Shown here: in pieces, positions 22,001 to 28,520 of the stretch | Numbering within the stretch: position 1 is the first letter of the stretch | Layout of the letters: each line of letters opens with the position of its first letter | NCBI GenBank assembly: GCA_017619375.1 | Contig: JAFZSL010000047.1 | Span: forward strand, 1-46,382 | Direction of reading: 5' to 3' | Length of the DNA stretch: 46,382 nucleotides | Source of the DNA: Prevotella sp. | GTDB lineage: Bacteria > Bacteroidota > Bacteroidia > Bacteroidales > Bacteroidaceae | Translations under genes and position numbers: made by a program | Notes under the pieces: model-generated | Database searches by the model: none | What the model saw: the letters and a program-made list of their open reading frames with translations, nothing else | What the model was told of the DNA's origin: nothing

Positions 22001-23115
22001 ACACCTTGGGGTACTCACGCGAGGCGTTGTATGGGTCCTATGACCAACCGGTGCTCTTCAAGGCGCTGGAAGCCGTGGAGCAGTTGGCCAAGTTGGAGCG
22101 CGGGTGGAACTGGAAGTCGATTTATGTCCAGACACCAAGCACGGCCATCGGCGACGTGATGCCGAAGGAGGCCTCCAACGTCAACAATATCCTATTTGTG
22201 AAAAGCCAAGACTCCTTCTGTACAACGAAGAGTGGCGCCTTCATAGGTGAGTTGACGGACCTGCATCCAGGACAGATGTACAAGATAAATGTCAAGAAAG
22301 ACATGACCTTGAACATCGTAGGAGCGCCCATCGACGTCGCGGTCACCTCGCAGACGATACACCACGACTACAACTGGATAGGCACGCTCTCCTCCGAGGT
22401 GATGTCGCCCGCCGTGGCATTCGCTGACCTCAAGCCTGAGAAGAACGACATGGTGAAGAACCGTACGGGATTCAGCATGTACAGGGGCGACGGTGTCTGG
22501 GAAGGTGTGTTGCAGAGCATCATCCCGGGTGAGGGATATGTTTACTATTCCAAGGCTAAGAATGACAAGACCTTCCACTATCCGAAGTTGGGAACGCAGT
22601 CGTCGCACAGCCCGGCATACCATGCGCCGGAGGCACCACACCGCTCGCCTGCCGTGCACTACACTCCCGTCGACCCCTATACTTTCCCCGACAACATGAG
22701 TGTGGTGGCCGTGGTGGTGCGTGACGGCCAGCGCCTTGCCGATGCCGAGGTGGGAGCCTTCGTCGACGGTGAGTGCCGCGGAGCCATCCGCGCCAACGAG
22801 GGCAGCGAATACTACTTCCTCACGGTGATGGGCTCGTCGGCCGACGACCAGAACCACATTGTGGAGTTGCGAGTCTTCGCCGACGGCACTGAGTATGTCG
22901 TGGACCGAAAGAACACGTTCATCAACGACCTCGTTCTGGGCGACCTTGACAACCCATACGTGCTCGACCTTGACGATGCTTCCGGCATCAAGGTGGTCTA
23001 TGCCGACGACCTCGACGACGACGGTTGGTACACCCTCCAGGGTTACAAGTTGAAGAAACGGCCCACCAGGCGGGGCGTATACATCCACCATGGAGAAAAG
23101 GTCATCGTGGAATAA
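13015..23115 (+). CDS. Giant secreted multidomain LamG-like surface protein, copy 2
   Basis: About 3,366 residues from ATG 13015 (MKKNIMTYHARM). The frame is open back to ATG 12985, which directly follows the stop of copy 1, but the later ATG gives a normal signal peptide ending near LQLRADD. Domain order matches copy 1 throughout: N-terminal beta domain, Fn3-like modules, GVITGRVTF module (about 14985), LamG-like domain (to about 16080), regulatory-like modules, RRPPG (17755), NNGDTYIG (18060), two LamG-like domains (19900-20430 and 20500-21050), the paired C-terminal modules and the tail RPTRRGVYIHHGEKVIVE. Long blocks are almost identical to copy 1 (ESWYINNRNLA, RGAIRANEGSEYYFLTVMGS), while others have no clear counterpart. 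This is a tandem duplication followed by uneven divergence. The two are probably translated from one transcript that ends at the terminator at 23131. Confidence 0.88.
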   Translation: MKKNIMTYHARMAFSCLLLMLMAVPLQLRADDMKEAKNFWMNSHSNYMTFTVLVTDLHAKNTWAKDGYIKAYDNPNRSGTPITLLRVYTKDMDNDEEPLWEVFAKNMVRGSKAFMQNTVPMGDADPQGALKLDETTFYVNKGSGANDTYVIIDYYYSPELAGKTWYFYYEYEHNSSGHKVMSLGSNYCSETVDCSHFDAMDYSLKRSNLNTIEVKLPAMPNDIDQKLQDVRKHVGHYDLAINYTLFDGTVKTQTEAFDCQTQAATTANITIPSEARNFKTIDITLAVREALEADGGACFWDERKTLDLKNVFPHDPQPSKLGADFLQFDNKVDLTWNAFTFVEGLEYIKTAYPYVYRIETDQYGTPKSGQSWTKRDQLSSVGDTQHRSYTDQNVAADGKYYKYLIMNVPKDWENKEGLNYQALQSPSEETINSLGHVFSNVVSAGAHVSIYNLKQDVTVKDKVRLTWEYSRVPGSSSSVSFEMWRCISGTSNWETYATGIMGEANPKAGYTLAFVDADLPSREETFDYKVVLKLNGGKDQFESNVVTAGLLSGTTVTELTATKGVHEKVVRVAWKASQVGTANSNFELSRRYAGTNDEFLTIYNTSGSSDSYTYEDNSVQPGRYYEYQVKVYSGEKERYDENNFQNMLFDTGFCQARGVITGRVTFGTSDTAVDGVRLTLQSSDEGSDNQVTNYSQRVNGVSTGIAWDADSADIATVFGDDKDYTIQMFLRPDSSLAQGAVIGEIPGFGRIKTGGYANGHYDILLEERKNYHDTYTYNYVNHWRHILYWADENKPTGELDGETCYKHDQMEQVVSQWKAEGYERIGREGTHQIYGNGAFIGLYLKKEALSEPIVVGESVSKTSLFQSNVSIPTNVFSLLSLQSSKGEIGIRVNDSISNDFTLISEDEKTEEMGDLGDYQVISGFLVTFDGYYNTFFDTYPLVIKNSSVGEGIHQTTSLQHVMTPFSVGGAAGIDDQEAFRGNVTEVRVWDHLLTDKERATNDDRMLGGRETGLMLYWPMDEGIDRLVYDASYANDLPNGRHAVVGSNINVSTIVPSDIQLSRYAVTSNSGEYTLRGIPFIGSGSTYTITPTKSIHEFAPTSRNGFISASNLTLNNYNFTDESSFVVRGKVTYLNTNIPVDSITFKVDGSLAEAKKGSVMTDSKGEYEINVPIGSHSIEAYKEGHKINTFPADGTTYDFRESMVVNFTDSTLVNVTGRINGGFTDKDAPLGFHKSTNRLGKAVVTLSIGREAMSSFNYVVDAHGDGRFGTEPIPVASATDSIQSHAVRAGGTQDETRFIHITTDPQTGEFSAMLPPLKYKVERITFESGKDYDNEPVFKQNLPIIDATNTTLTNMKEDSLVIETGEVRRYPYTAKFVRQLRNIPAIDVAQGDMTHGGFGAKSVKVALDNGDKVDVAVMKEDENGPTYFYGHPFFEQQSNYTFDIHVAEKYKNLDTKEVFEEIPEDAVVSIMNNASLSTLVIGKEAVVDGKTMTSGQVYDVPNIQVKPDKKGLVKYTWTAGWPNLAEGFLRNLSIGVKVDGRTTMWQAPNSATDALDLVVLGGIPTGSNFITQAPDHVDMVIRRPPGNTSSATLTTDTIHNYYHLESSYDGKGTFGGAFVNLAPSYKVASGPIAFLIGTSFRPYLEETFKANAYNEEDEKEDSTYTYTISTTMKTPSGNLYTQNNGDTYIGRGTNILFSKGMTVGLFRQPDGSYKLDTKESLCFSNQFSTVFAFPQQYIEEVQIPNWEKRRESLLTEVEGDLSDDNVCPAVPGKVMYYTTLKKGDPRRGTKNIDDCWTKEEYEAAGGYPSYRMVSGLSADNNDLTDSIQWCNNQILVWKKHIEENEREKLDVFAQDSCLIGNYSIASGTSVTQTVKNSGLVDFDNYTYKKSYNVTLEFHPLGNLWNNLGGYTILGWSWKWGSTNTTTSSRTEGSQFSWTLSDSEPTTALSVNVYKSNTGWGPIFRTLGGQTSNPYEGATYTKYYQKGTELDKATMRVENPVLTVDGANTVSDVPTGGKAKFILCLTNDNDVNATATYVLDVLENSNPNGAKLTIDGDVLSKGDGGRVVKLKSGETIRKTLYVEQGSRDIIDYENIGLVLRSKNTYSTQSDPVFLNVHFVPASALVEMSVDHTVLNKELYKQNKGFIVTLTNLDRQDKGLEGVRIQYRRKGLDAWILAKEWKTAPKAGEDPIPEGESFPWPVSMPDNGIYEMRAQTWGEYGSGEVTYETDIVEVTQDLNGPQILGQPYPDSGSLSYVMHNDMHVRFNEDINGNALSKSDNFRIDGNLNNVVNTKTRDDVALQLNGDEFSTQATFDMNENHIAMEAWVYLQKDGTIISIGTEDNEFAILTHDGGKLALQAGPNSNVLELDNILPANIWNYIAISYDREEGEATGLFNGLFINAGIDYPYFFASNVPVPAMSGAGKLHIGGDGMVGRMHDLAIWNIQKSVHNLYAANRETKASFTPGLMGHWKMDEGHGTTVVDRVRSRDMVLPAESWYINNRNLAAHLENGEPLQIDIAAFAPRNTDNYALEFWFRGNNVESNTSATLLQVNNRLRLGYENGVMTLTTFEDPGMGEVNSKPKETFLLTETNYNDNQWHHLALNVRRGTSAIVYIDGRDVKTMPEDHMPAIDGSRLLVGEGFTGDIDELRVWSAVLTGEMIADRQYERLDSTYAGLIGYFPMESIHRDENGNVVTDFSTENFGDNSQLNNLRMVNGELLSKAASAPVLLPGSRLMRLDDSDFDFTVSDRDIYFTFRDDVLARMDGNEFTVTISNIKDKHGNISDPIVWKFNADFSIIEWGSNTTVSVVKDRAETKTVQIPLFKFNTGSEDYEIMNLPTWITTENKIGIMKDYVLDLEFTILPSAPMGIHPVYLYVGDRLGITRVMKMEVIVTGDDPNWAVDPNLYESNMIVIGQLYTGDKVCEYERSYIAAFDQMGECRGVAHPQYVESRDAYYLTMNIYGASSTEISTGKRRLYFKMYDAEKGIISPLVQITMPDGTVADTLGYSREALYGSYDQPVLFKALEAVEQLAKLERGWNWKSIYVQTPSTAIGDVMPKEASNVNNILFVKSQDSFCTTKSGAFIGELTDLHPGQMYKINVKKDMTLNIVGAPIDVAVTSQTIHHDYNWIGTLSSEVMSPAVAFADLKPEKNDMVKNRTGFSMYRGDGVWEGVLQSIIPGEGYVYYSKAKNDKTFHYPKLGTQSSHSPAYHAPEAPHRSPAVHYTPVDPYTFPDNMSVVAVVVRDGQRLADAEVGAFVDGECRGAIRANEGSEYYFLTVMGSSADDQNHIVELRVFADGTEYVVDRKNTFINDLVLGDLDNPYVLDLDDASGIKVVYADDLDDDGWYTLQGYKLKKRPTRRGVYIHHGEKVIVE

Positions 23116-23130
23116 GTGAAAATGACTGAA

Positions 23131-23166
23131 AAAGCCTGAAAGCACATCGCTTTCAGGCTTTTTTTT
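23131..23166 (+). terminator. Strong Rho-independent terminator after the giant genes
   Basis: A perfect 13-bp stem (AAAGCCTGAAAGC at 23131-23143 with its complement at 23149-23161) closes a 5-base loop and runs into eight T residues. It lies 15 bases after the stop codon of giant copy 2 and probably ends the whole cluster transcript. Confidence 0.9.
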
Positions 23167-23167
23167 G

Positions 23168-23356
23168 GATTACAATTGACTTCCGCTCCGCACGTCTACC
23201 TACGGTTCTGTCAGAACATTTAAAACGCCAAGGATGTTAAGGCGGCATAAACGCCAGGAATGTTCAGGCGGATAATGCTGACAGATTACAATTGACTTCC
23301 GTTACACACGTCGACCTACGGTTTCGTCAGAACATTTAGAACGCCAAAAATGTTAA
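23168..23356. repeat. Two direct copies of a 73-bp extragenic repeat
   Basis: Copy 1 (23168-23240) and copy 2 (23284-23356) both run from GATTACAATTGACTTCCG through ACCTACGGTT and GTCAGAACATTTA to AACGCCA...ATGTTAA, with scattered differences, 116 bases apart. Small CGCC...GGCG hairpins (AACGCCAAGGATGTTAAGGCGG and a second copy near 23250) lie inside and between the copies. The region between the terminator and the next gene holds nothing else recognisable. Confidence 0.75.
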
Positions 23357-23408
23357 CATTTTGGAAATGGAATGTGGGAAAAGATGAAAACACAGACCGT
23401 CTTTTCTG

Positions 23409-24050
23409 CTATGGCACTACTTTGGAGGTGAACTGATAGCCATCCCATTCCAAGAGTTCGTTCCAACGGTCTCCACCGCCGGCGGCGGAGACACGGATGT
23501 TCTTGCCTTTGCGCGGGAGAAAGAAGACGCTCAAGCCGTCGCCATCATACAAGGCACCGATATCTTCTGGGTAAATGAACCTCATCACCCTCTTGGCATT
23601 GTCGTAAACGAGGAAGTTGGTTCCTGCTGTCGATCCATAGTCGCCATTTATCTTCCAGATGGCATTGGAGCAAACCATTTTGTGCTTGCCATCGGCACAA
23701 TTCCAAAAACACATCTCAAGCACGATGGTGTCATTCTCCTCCGTGTTGATTTTCTCATAACACATATAGCCGTTCTTGACATCAGCAATGACACTCACAT
23801 TGTCGCCAAGGTCTTTTTTCTGCAAGAATCGCTTCCATGCCTCGTATACATCGACATAAAACTCCTCCTTCCCCTTTTGGTAATCCAGAAAGGCGGTGGC
23901 AAAATCAGTGATGGTGGGGCGGCTGCCTTGGTATTTCACAGAAATCTTGTCCAAATCGGGGTAGTCAGGATATTCGAATGCTTGAGCAGCCATCTCTCCC
24001 GACCACGCAAGTGAGATCAAAAGAATCACTGCATACTTGAAATATCTCAT
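23409..24050 (-). CDS. Small secreted protein of unknown function
   Basis: 213 residues with a typical signal peptide (MRYFKYAVILLISLAWSGEMAAQ|AFEYP), so exported to the periplasm or beyond. The mature part begins with a YPDYPDLDK segment and contains aromatic-rich beta-like stretches (GYMCYEKI, IVLEMCFWNCADG, NFLVYDNAKRVMRF). I recognise no catalytic motif and no lipobox cysteine near the cleavage site. It is the last gene of a minus-strand run, 59 bases after the acyltransferase gene, so co-transcription is possible. It may be a lineage-specific protein; function unknown. Confidence 0.75.
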   Translation of the reverse strand: MRYFKYAVILLISLAWSGEMAAQAFEYPDYPDLDKISVKYQGSRPTITDFATAFLDYQKGKEEFYVDVYEAWKRFLQKKDLGDNVSVIADVKNGYMCYEKINTEENDTIVLEMCFWNCADGKHKMVCSNAIWKINGDYGSTAGTNFLVYDNAKRVMRFIYPEDIGALYDGDGLSVFFLPRKGKNIRVSAAGGGDRWNELLEWDGYQFTSKVVP

Positions 24051-24109
24051 ATTCAGGTTTTGGGTTTCAGAGTGTTTTTAAGGTGGTCATCAATATCTTC
24101 GATCATCAT

Positions 24110-25210
24110 CTACCTTCTTCCTCCCATGAAGAGGTAGGTGGTGAAGGGCAGTTTGGTGCGCATCAGCCAATAAACGAGGAGGCTTAGGGCCAGGGTGATG
24201 GCGATGGCGAAGAGGTAGATGAGCAACAGGAGCCACCAGGAATGGGGCGTGAAGAAGCCGGCTCCCAGAAGAGCCATCAGGCTTCCAGAGATGAAGAAAT
24301 GGAAGGCATAGACGAAGAAACTGGCGTTGGAAAGCGACATGTCCTGTACGTACCACGTGCCAGACCTCACCATGTTTGTCGTGAGCGACATGCCGAAGAT
24401 GATGGCGAACACCGCCTCAAGGTGATAAATGAATTGGCAGGGTATCCAATGCTCGAGGCCGATGAGTACCAGAAGGAGGATGAAACTCGGCAGGACGTAT
24501 GGCAGCATGGCCACGATGAACTCTTTCTTGCGTATGCCGTAGTAGGCGCCGTAACTGAAGAAGAGCCAGCATTCGGGGTTCAGACCCGTCACTTCGGGGA
24601 TGTAGCCGAAGCCGAAAATGATGGCGAGGAAGAGGACATAGCGCACGATGGGCCGCTTGCCGGCGAGGATGATGAACCCTTTCACCAAGAAATAGACAAG
24701 TGGAGAGCACACCATCACCACCATCAGGTCGCGCATGAACCATAGCGGAACGTCGATGGGTGCCGCAATGGCGCTGCCGCCTCCTTTCACCAAGGAGATG
24801 TCCCAGAAGGATTTGAGTCCGTCGAGGAAACTCATCTGGTCCATGGGGATGCCGATGACGGGCACGCGGTTGGTGAATAGCCCCACGATGATGGCGAGCA
24901 GTAGGAGCAGCAGGTTCCACAGGAAATAGGGCACGAGTAGCGACTGCACGCGCCGTGCCAACTTCCCCAGGTAGATGTCAAGCGAGAACTTTCCCGTCTT
25001 GAAGAAGAGGTAGCCGGAGATGAAAAAGAAGAAGGGGATGGCGATGGTCGCCACGCGCTGTGAGACCATCTCGATGAACTTGCTCGCATATGGTACGGAA
25101 GCCCACTCCCCACCCAGCGTGGTGATGTCGCAATGGATGGTCAACACCAGCACGATGAGCGGGAAACGCAGAAACGCGATGACTTTTGACTGTAGGTCGG
25201 TGGGCCTCAT
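24110..25210 (-). CDS. Acyltransferase family 3 membrane protein
   Basis: 366 residues with about ten hydrophobic membrane segments. The N-terminal segment (FLRFPLIVLVLTIHCD) holds the histidine expected in the first membrane helix of this family, and IPFFFFISGYLFF is the usual second signature with its conserved Gly-Tyr. Members move acetyl or other acyl groups from the cytoplasmic side onto sugars, lipids or peptidoglycan at the inner membrane. In Bacteroidales they often decorate surface polysaccharides. It lies 44 bases downstream of the flavodiiron gene on the same strand, but the functions do not obviously link. The acceptor cannot be predicted. Confidence 0.88.
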   Translation of the reverse strand: MRPTDLQSKVIAFLRFPLIVLVLTIHCDITTLGGEWASVPYASKFIEMVSQRVATIAIPFFFFISGYLFFKTGKFSLDIYLGKLARRVQSLLVPYFLWNLLLLLLAIIVGLFTNRVPVIGIPMDQMSFLDGLKSFWDISLVKGGGSAIAAPIDVPLWFMRDLMVVMVCSPLVYFLVKGFIILAGKRPIVRYVLFLAIIFGFGYIPEVTGLNPECWLFFSYGAYYGIRKKEFIVAMLPYVLPSFILLLVLIGLEHWIPCQFIYHLEAVFAIIFGMSLTTNMVRSGTWYVQDMSLSNASFFVYAFHFFISGSLMALLGAGFFTPHSWWLLLLIYLFAIAITLALSLLVYWLMRTKLPFTTYLFMGGRR

Positions 25211-25254
25211 GTGATATGGGTGAAAGCGCCGGAAAGGCGGTTATGCAAACACAG

Positions 25255-26451
25255 TCAGCCTCGCTCGGCGATGAGACGTTCGGCCATGGCGCGGCCAAGG
25301 GCCTCGCATTGTGCACGTGTCACGTCGTTGATGGCTTGTTTCATCTCCACCGGTTCGCCCACGGCTTCGAAATGCAACGCCGTGTCGTTCCATTCCTTGA
25401 TTTTCGCCACGGCCTTGCTTGCCCATCCGAAACTGCCGAACCAGCCGATGAGGCGGTCTTTCATATCCTTGTGGGCCAACTCGGAGAGCAGCACGTCCAT
25501 CTCGTGGTAGAGGCTGGTGTTGTAGGTGGGTGCTCCCACGATGAGGGCCTTGTAGCGGAAGATGTCTCGAAGGATATAGGAGTGATGAGTCTTCGACACG
25601 TTGTAGATGACGATGTTCTTGATGCCTGCCTGGCTGGCTGCATTGGCGATGATTTCAGCCATGCGCTCGGTGTTGCCATACATCGTGCCGTAACAGATGA
25701 CGATGCCCTCCTCGCTGTCATAGCGGCTGAGGCGGTCGTAGATGTCGATGACCTTGCCGATGAAGTCGTGCCACACGGGGCCGTGGGTGGCGCATATGTA
25801 GTCGAGTTGGATGCCGGCGAGTTTCTTCAACGCGTTTTGCACGGGTGTGCCGTATTTTCCGACGATGTTGGAGTAGTAGCGCACCATCTCCAACCAGAAC
25901 GTGTCGCAGTTGATCTCGCTGTCGATGATGCCGCCGTTCAGGGCGCCGAAGCAGCCGAAGGCGTCGCCGGAGAAGAGGACGTGGCTGCTGCTGTCGAGCG
26001 TCACCATCGTCTCTGGCCAGTGCACCATGGGTGTGAGCACGAAGGTGAGCTCACGGCTGCCGAGGCTGAGGGTGTCGCCGTTCTTCACCTCTACGTCGTC
26101 GGGTGATGCCACGCCGTAGAAGCCTTGCATCATGCCGAAGGTCTTCTTGTTGCCCACCACGCGGATGTCGGGGTAGTATTTCTTGATGAGGGCGATGGAC
26201 CCGCTGTGGTCGGGCTCCATGTGGTTGACCACGAGATAGTCGATGGGGCGGTCGCCGATGACCTCGCGGATGTTCTCCAAGTACTGTGTGAAGAAGTCCA
26301 CTTCGACGGTGTCGATGAGACATGTCTTTTCGTCGACGATGAGGTATGAGTTGTAGGAGACGCCGTTGGGGAGGGGCCACAGTCCTTCGAAGAGGGCTTT
26401 GTTGCGGTCGTTGACGCCTACGTAGTAGATGTTGTTGGTGATTGCTTTCAT
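25255..26451 (-). CDS. FprA-type flavodiiron protein (oxygen or NO reductase)
   Basis: 398 residues, the usual length of a two-domain flavodiiron protein. The N-terminal metallo-beta-lactamase-like domain (about 1-250) carries the diiron ligands: HMEPDH near residue 82, the His of PMVHWPE, the Asp of SGDAFG and the His of ATHGP. The C-terminal flavodoxin domain (about 255-398) begins with an FMN-binding loop, YGTMYGNTERMAE. The family reduces O2 to water, or NO to N2O, in the cytoplasm of anaerobes, with electrons usually from rubredoxin or reduced flavin. There is no C-terminal rubredoxin module here. It fits an anaerobe coping with brief oxygen exposure. It sits 42 bases after the sugar kinase gene in a minus-strand run. 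Confidence 0.95.
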   Translation of the reverse strand: MKAITNNIYYVGVNDRNKALFEGLWPLPNGVSYNSYLIVDEKTCLIDTVEVDFFTQYLENIREVIGDRPIDYLVVNHMEPDHSGSIALIKKYYPDIRVVGNKKTFGMMQGFYGVASPDDVEVKNGDTLSLGSRELTFVLTPMVHWPETMVTLDSSSHVLFSGDAFGCFGALNGGIIDSEINCDTFWLEMVRYYSNIVGKYGTPVQNALKKLAGIQLDYICATHGPVWHDFIGKVIDIYDRLSRYDSEEGIVICYGTMYGNTERMAEIIANAASQAGIKNIVIYNVSKTHHSYILRDIFRYKALIVGAPTYNTSLYHEMDVLLSELAHKDMKDRLIGWFGSFGWASKAVAKIKEWNDTALHFEAVGEPVEMKQAINDVTRAQCEALGRAMAERLIAERG

Positions 26452-26493
26452 TGGGTGTGGTTTTTGATGTTTGTGGGTGATGTCCCGGATGGC

Positions 26494-27459
26494 TTACCAC
26501 TCCAGGTAGGTGTCTTTCTCTCCTTTGGCGTCTTCTGCCATCTCTGCTCCGAACTCCAGGGAGATGGAGTTGTCGATGCTTTGGCAACAGTTGGCGGAGA
26601 ACATCTGGGCCCAGTGTATGATTTTGTCCCAGATGCGAGCGGGCAGGCCCCTGTCGAGGGCCTCGCGGGTGATGCCGTAGCGCATGAGTCCGTAGACGAA
26701 CCCGGCGTTGAAGTTGTCGCCGGCGCCGATGGTGCTCACCGTCTGTGTCTGGATGATGGGGAAACTCTTCTTGATGCCTCGGGTGGCGCGGAGTTCCACG
26801 TTCTTCACACCGTTGGTGCAGATGAAGTTCTTGCAGTAGAACGACACCTCGGCGTTGTAGATCTTGTCGGGGTCTTCCTTGTTGTAGAGCACGCGGAAGT
26901 CGTCGACGCTGCCACGGACGAAGTCGGCGTATTCCAGGTTCTCCAACAGGTTCGGGGTGATTTTCATCACCTCGTTCTTGTGTGACGGGCGGAAATTCAC
27001 GTCGTAGTAGAGGATGGCGCCGTGGTTGCGGGCATAGTCGAGGAAACCGAGGACCTGGGGACGTATCACGGGGTTGACGGCATAGTAGGAGCCAAACATG
27101 ACGATGTCGTCTTGGTTCACCTCAGGGCAGACGAACTCCAGTTGGTCGTGGCTGTGGTCCTTGTAAAAGAGGTATTCCGCCTCGTTGTTCTCATCGAGGA
27201 AGGCCAGCGAGATGGGCGACTTGCTCTCGGGGTAGACATGCATCTCGTCGGTGTTGACGTGGTTGTCCTTGAGGAACTTGATGATGTTCTTGCCTACACG
27301 GTCGTTGCCAGCCTCACTGATGAAGGATGTGTTGACACCAGCCCGGCCGAGCGAGATGATACCGTTGAAAACGGAGCCGCCTGGCACAGCTCCGATGGGT
27401 TGCTCGTTTTTGAAGATGATGTCGAGCACCGTTTCTCCTATTCCTATTACTTTGCGCAT
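26494..27459 (-). CDS. PfkB-family sugar kinase (fructokinase-like)
   Basis: 321 residues from ATG 27459 (MRKVIGIGETVLDI). An upstream in-frame extension of 20 residues exists but lies over promoter-like sequence and is not family-like. Family signatures are the N-terminal glycine-rich PGGSVFNG segment with the substrate-binding region and the C-terminal anion-hole/catalytic motif TIGAGDNFNAGF, whose Asp is the general base. Members phosphorylate fructose, ribose or other small carbohydrates in the cytoplasm using ATP. The sugar cannot be fixed from sequence, though fructokinase is a common assignment for Bacteroidales homologues. It is the first gene of a likely minus-strand operon with the flavodiiron and acyltransferase genes. 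Confidence 0.92.
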   Translation of the reverse strand: MRKVIGIGETVLDIIFKNEQPIGAVPGGSVFNGIISLGRAGVNTSFISEAGNDRVGKNIIKFLKDNHVNTDEMHVYPESKSPISLAFLDENNEAEYLFYKDHSHDQLEFVCPEVNQDDIVMFGSYYAVNPVIRPQVLGFLDYARNHGAILYYDVNFRPSHKNEVMKITPNLLENLEYADFVRGSVDDFRVLYNKEDPDKIYNAEVSFYCKNFICTNGVKNVELRATRGIKKSFPIIQTQTVSTIGAGDNFNAGFVYGLMRYGITREALDRGLPARIWDKIIHWAQMFSANCCQSIDNSISLEFGAEMAEDAKGEKDTYLEW

Positions 27460-27478
27460 AAGTATTCTGTTTTGGATG

Positions 27479-27520
27479 CAAAGATAAGACAAAAAACCGA
27501 ATAAGCGAGTAAAAAGCAAA
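27479..27520 (-). promoter_or_regulatory. Promoter region of the sugar kinase gene
   Basis: Read on the minus strand, TATCTTTG (27479-27486) fits the Bacteroidetes -7 box and lies 19 bases before the ATG. TTTG at 27517-27520 followed after 19 bases by GTTTTTTG gives a second, partly matching promoter. A 13-base string, ACTCGCTTATTCG (27498-27510), is shared with the M16 peptidase promoter. Confidence 0.55.
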
Positions 27521-27615
27521 TATAATTTGTTTTTTTGAGCAAGAGGTTTTTATCCAAATCGAGTGGAAAGCAAAACAAAAGACAAAGTTTTTGTTTTGCT
27601 TTCTGGAGATGGATG

Positions 27616-27720
27616 TAGGGGATATTAGGAGCAAGCAAGTTTTAGGAGCAAGTTAGGAGGTGTTAGGAAATTCAAGGCTTCTTCTTCTCTCTTAAGACCT
27701 CCTGTTCTCTCCTAAGACGA
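27616..27720. repeat. Degenerate TTAGG/CCTAA repeats forming a large imperfect hairpin before queC
   Basis: TAGG occurs at 27616, 27626, 27643, 27654 and 27664, mostly 10-11 bases apart. The complementary strand sense follows (CTTAAG 27691, CCTCCTG near 27698, CCTAAG 27711). TTAGGAGcaagttAGGAGGT on the left pairs approximately with the CCTCCTGttctctCCTAA stretch on the right. It resembles the better-ordered arrays around the four-helix-bundle gene. The rest of the 404-base gap 27460-27863 holds only the flanking promoters and a leader hairpin. Confidence 0.55.
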
Positions 27721-27737
27721 AGAAATAAAGCCTAAAA

Positions 27738-27769
27738 TTTGGTGAAAAGGAAAAGAAACCATACCTTTG
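27738..27769 (+). promoter_or_regulatory. queC promoter
   Basis: TTTG at 27738-27741 and TACCTTTG at 27762-27769, separated by 20 bases, match the Bacteroidetes consensus exactly. This implies a leader of about 90 bases. In that leader TTCACATC (27806-27813) and GATGTGAA (27833-27840) form an 8-bp stem of unknown purpose. Confidence 0.8.
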
Positions 27770-27863
27770 TCAACGTCTCATAAAAAGAAACCAACAATCA
27801 TCCTCTTCACATCCTTTTGTCACAAATGCGAAGATGTGAAAAGACAAATCAAAACCCTTCCAA

Positions 27864-28520
27864 ATGAAAAAAGATGCTGTAATCATACTATCCGGCGGAA
27901 TGGACTCCGTCACCCTTCTCCATGACCAGCATGAGCGCATCGCCCTGGCCGTCACCTTCGATTATGGAAGCAATCACAACAAGCGCGAGGCCGCCTTCGC
28001 TGCCCTTCACTGCAGCAATCTTGGCATTGAGCACCTTGTCATACCCCTCGACTTTATGGGCAAGTATTTCAAGTCGTCGCTCCTTGAAGGGGCCGATGCC
28101 ATACCCGTGGGCGACTACGCCAAGGAGAACATGCTCTCCACCGTTGTGCCTTTCCGCAACGGCATCATGCTCGCCATCGCCTGTGGATTGGCCGAAAGCC
28201 GCGGCCTAACCCGTGTGATGATGGCCAACCATTTTGGCGACCACGACATCTATCCCGACTGCCGTAGAGAGTTTGTCAACCCCATGTCGGAGGCCATGAA
28301 AGCCGGCACCTACGCCGGGGTGGAGGTGCTCGCCCCTTACACAGACATCAGCAAGGCCGACATAGCCCGCATAGGGAAGCGTTTGGGCATCGACTATGCC
28401 CTCACTTACTCCTGCTACAAGGGCGGGGAGCACCACTGTGGCCAATGCGCCACCTGTCGCGAGCGCAAGGCTGCCTTGGAAGAGGCCGGCATCGAAGATC
28501 CCACCATTTACGAACAATAG
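27864..28520 (+). CDS. queC: 7-cyano-7-deazaguanine synthase
   Basis: 218 residues. The PP-loop ATP pyrophosphatase motif SGGMDS is at residues 10-15, and the C-terminal zinc site is built from C..GGEHHCGQCATC (about 190-201). QueC converts 7-carboxy-7-deazaguanine to preQ0 with ammonia and ATP, a step in making queuosine for the wobble base of certain tRNAs. Length and motifs are complete. No other queuosine genes are adjacent. It has its own promoter and is flanked on both sides by degenerate CCTAA/TTAGG repeats. No preQ1 riboswitch was recognised in the leader. Confidence 0.95.
   Translation: MKKDAVIILSGGMDSVTLLHDQHERIALAVTFDYGSNHNKREAAFAALHCSNLGIEHLVIPLDFMGKYFKSSLLEGADAIPVGDYAKENMLSTVVPFRNGIMLAIACGLAESRGLTRVMMANHFGDHDIYPDCRREFVNPMSEAMKAGTYAGVEVLAPYTDISKADIARIGKRLGIDYALTYSCYKGGEHHCGQCATCRERKAALEEAGIEDPTIYEQ

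Noticed and set aside
1358-23115. The secreted cluster as a polysaccharide-utilisation locus.
   Set aside because: There is no SusC/SusD pair and no recognisable glycoside hydrolase; only the upstream regulator type is reminiscent of such loci.
27770-27863. A preQ1 riboswitch in the queC leader.
   Set aside because: The leader has an 8-bp stem with a 19-base loop but I could not find the short stem, C/A-rich loop and A-rich tail of preQ1-I or another known class.
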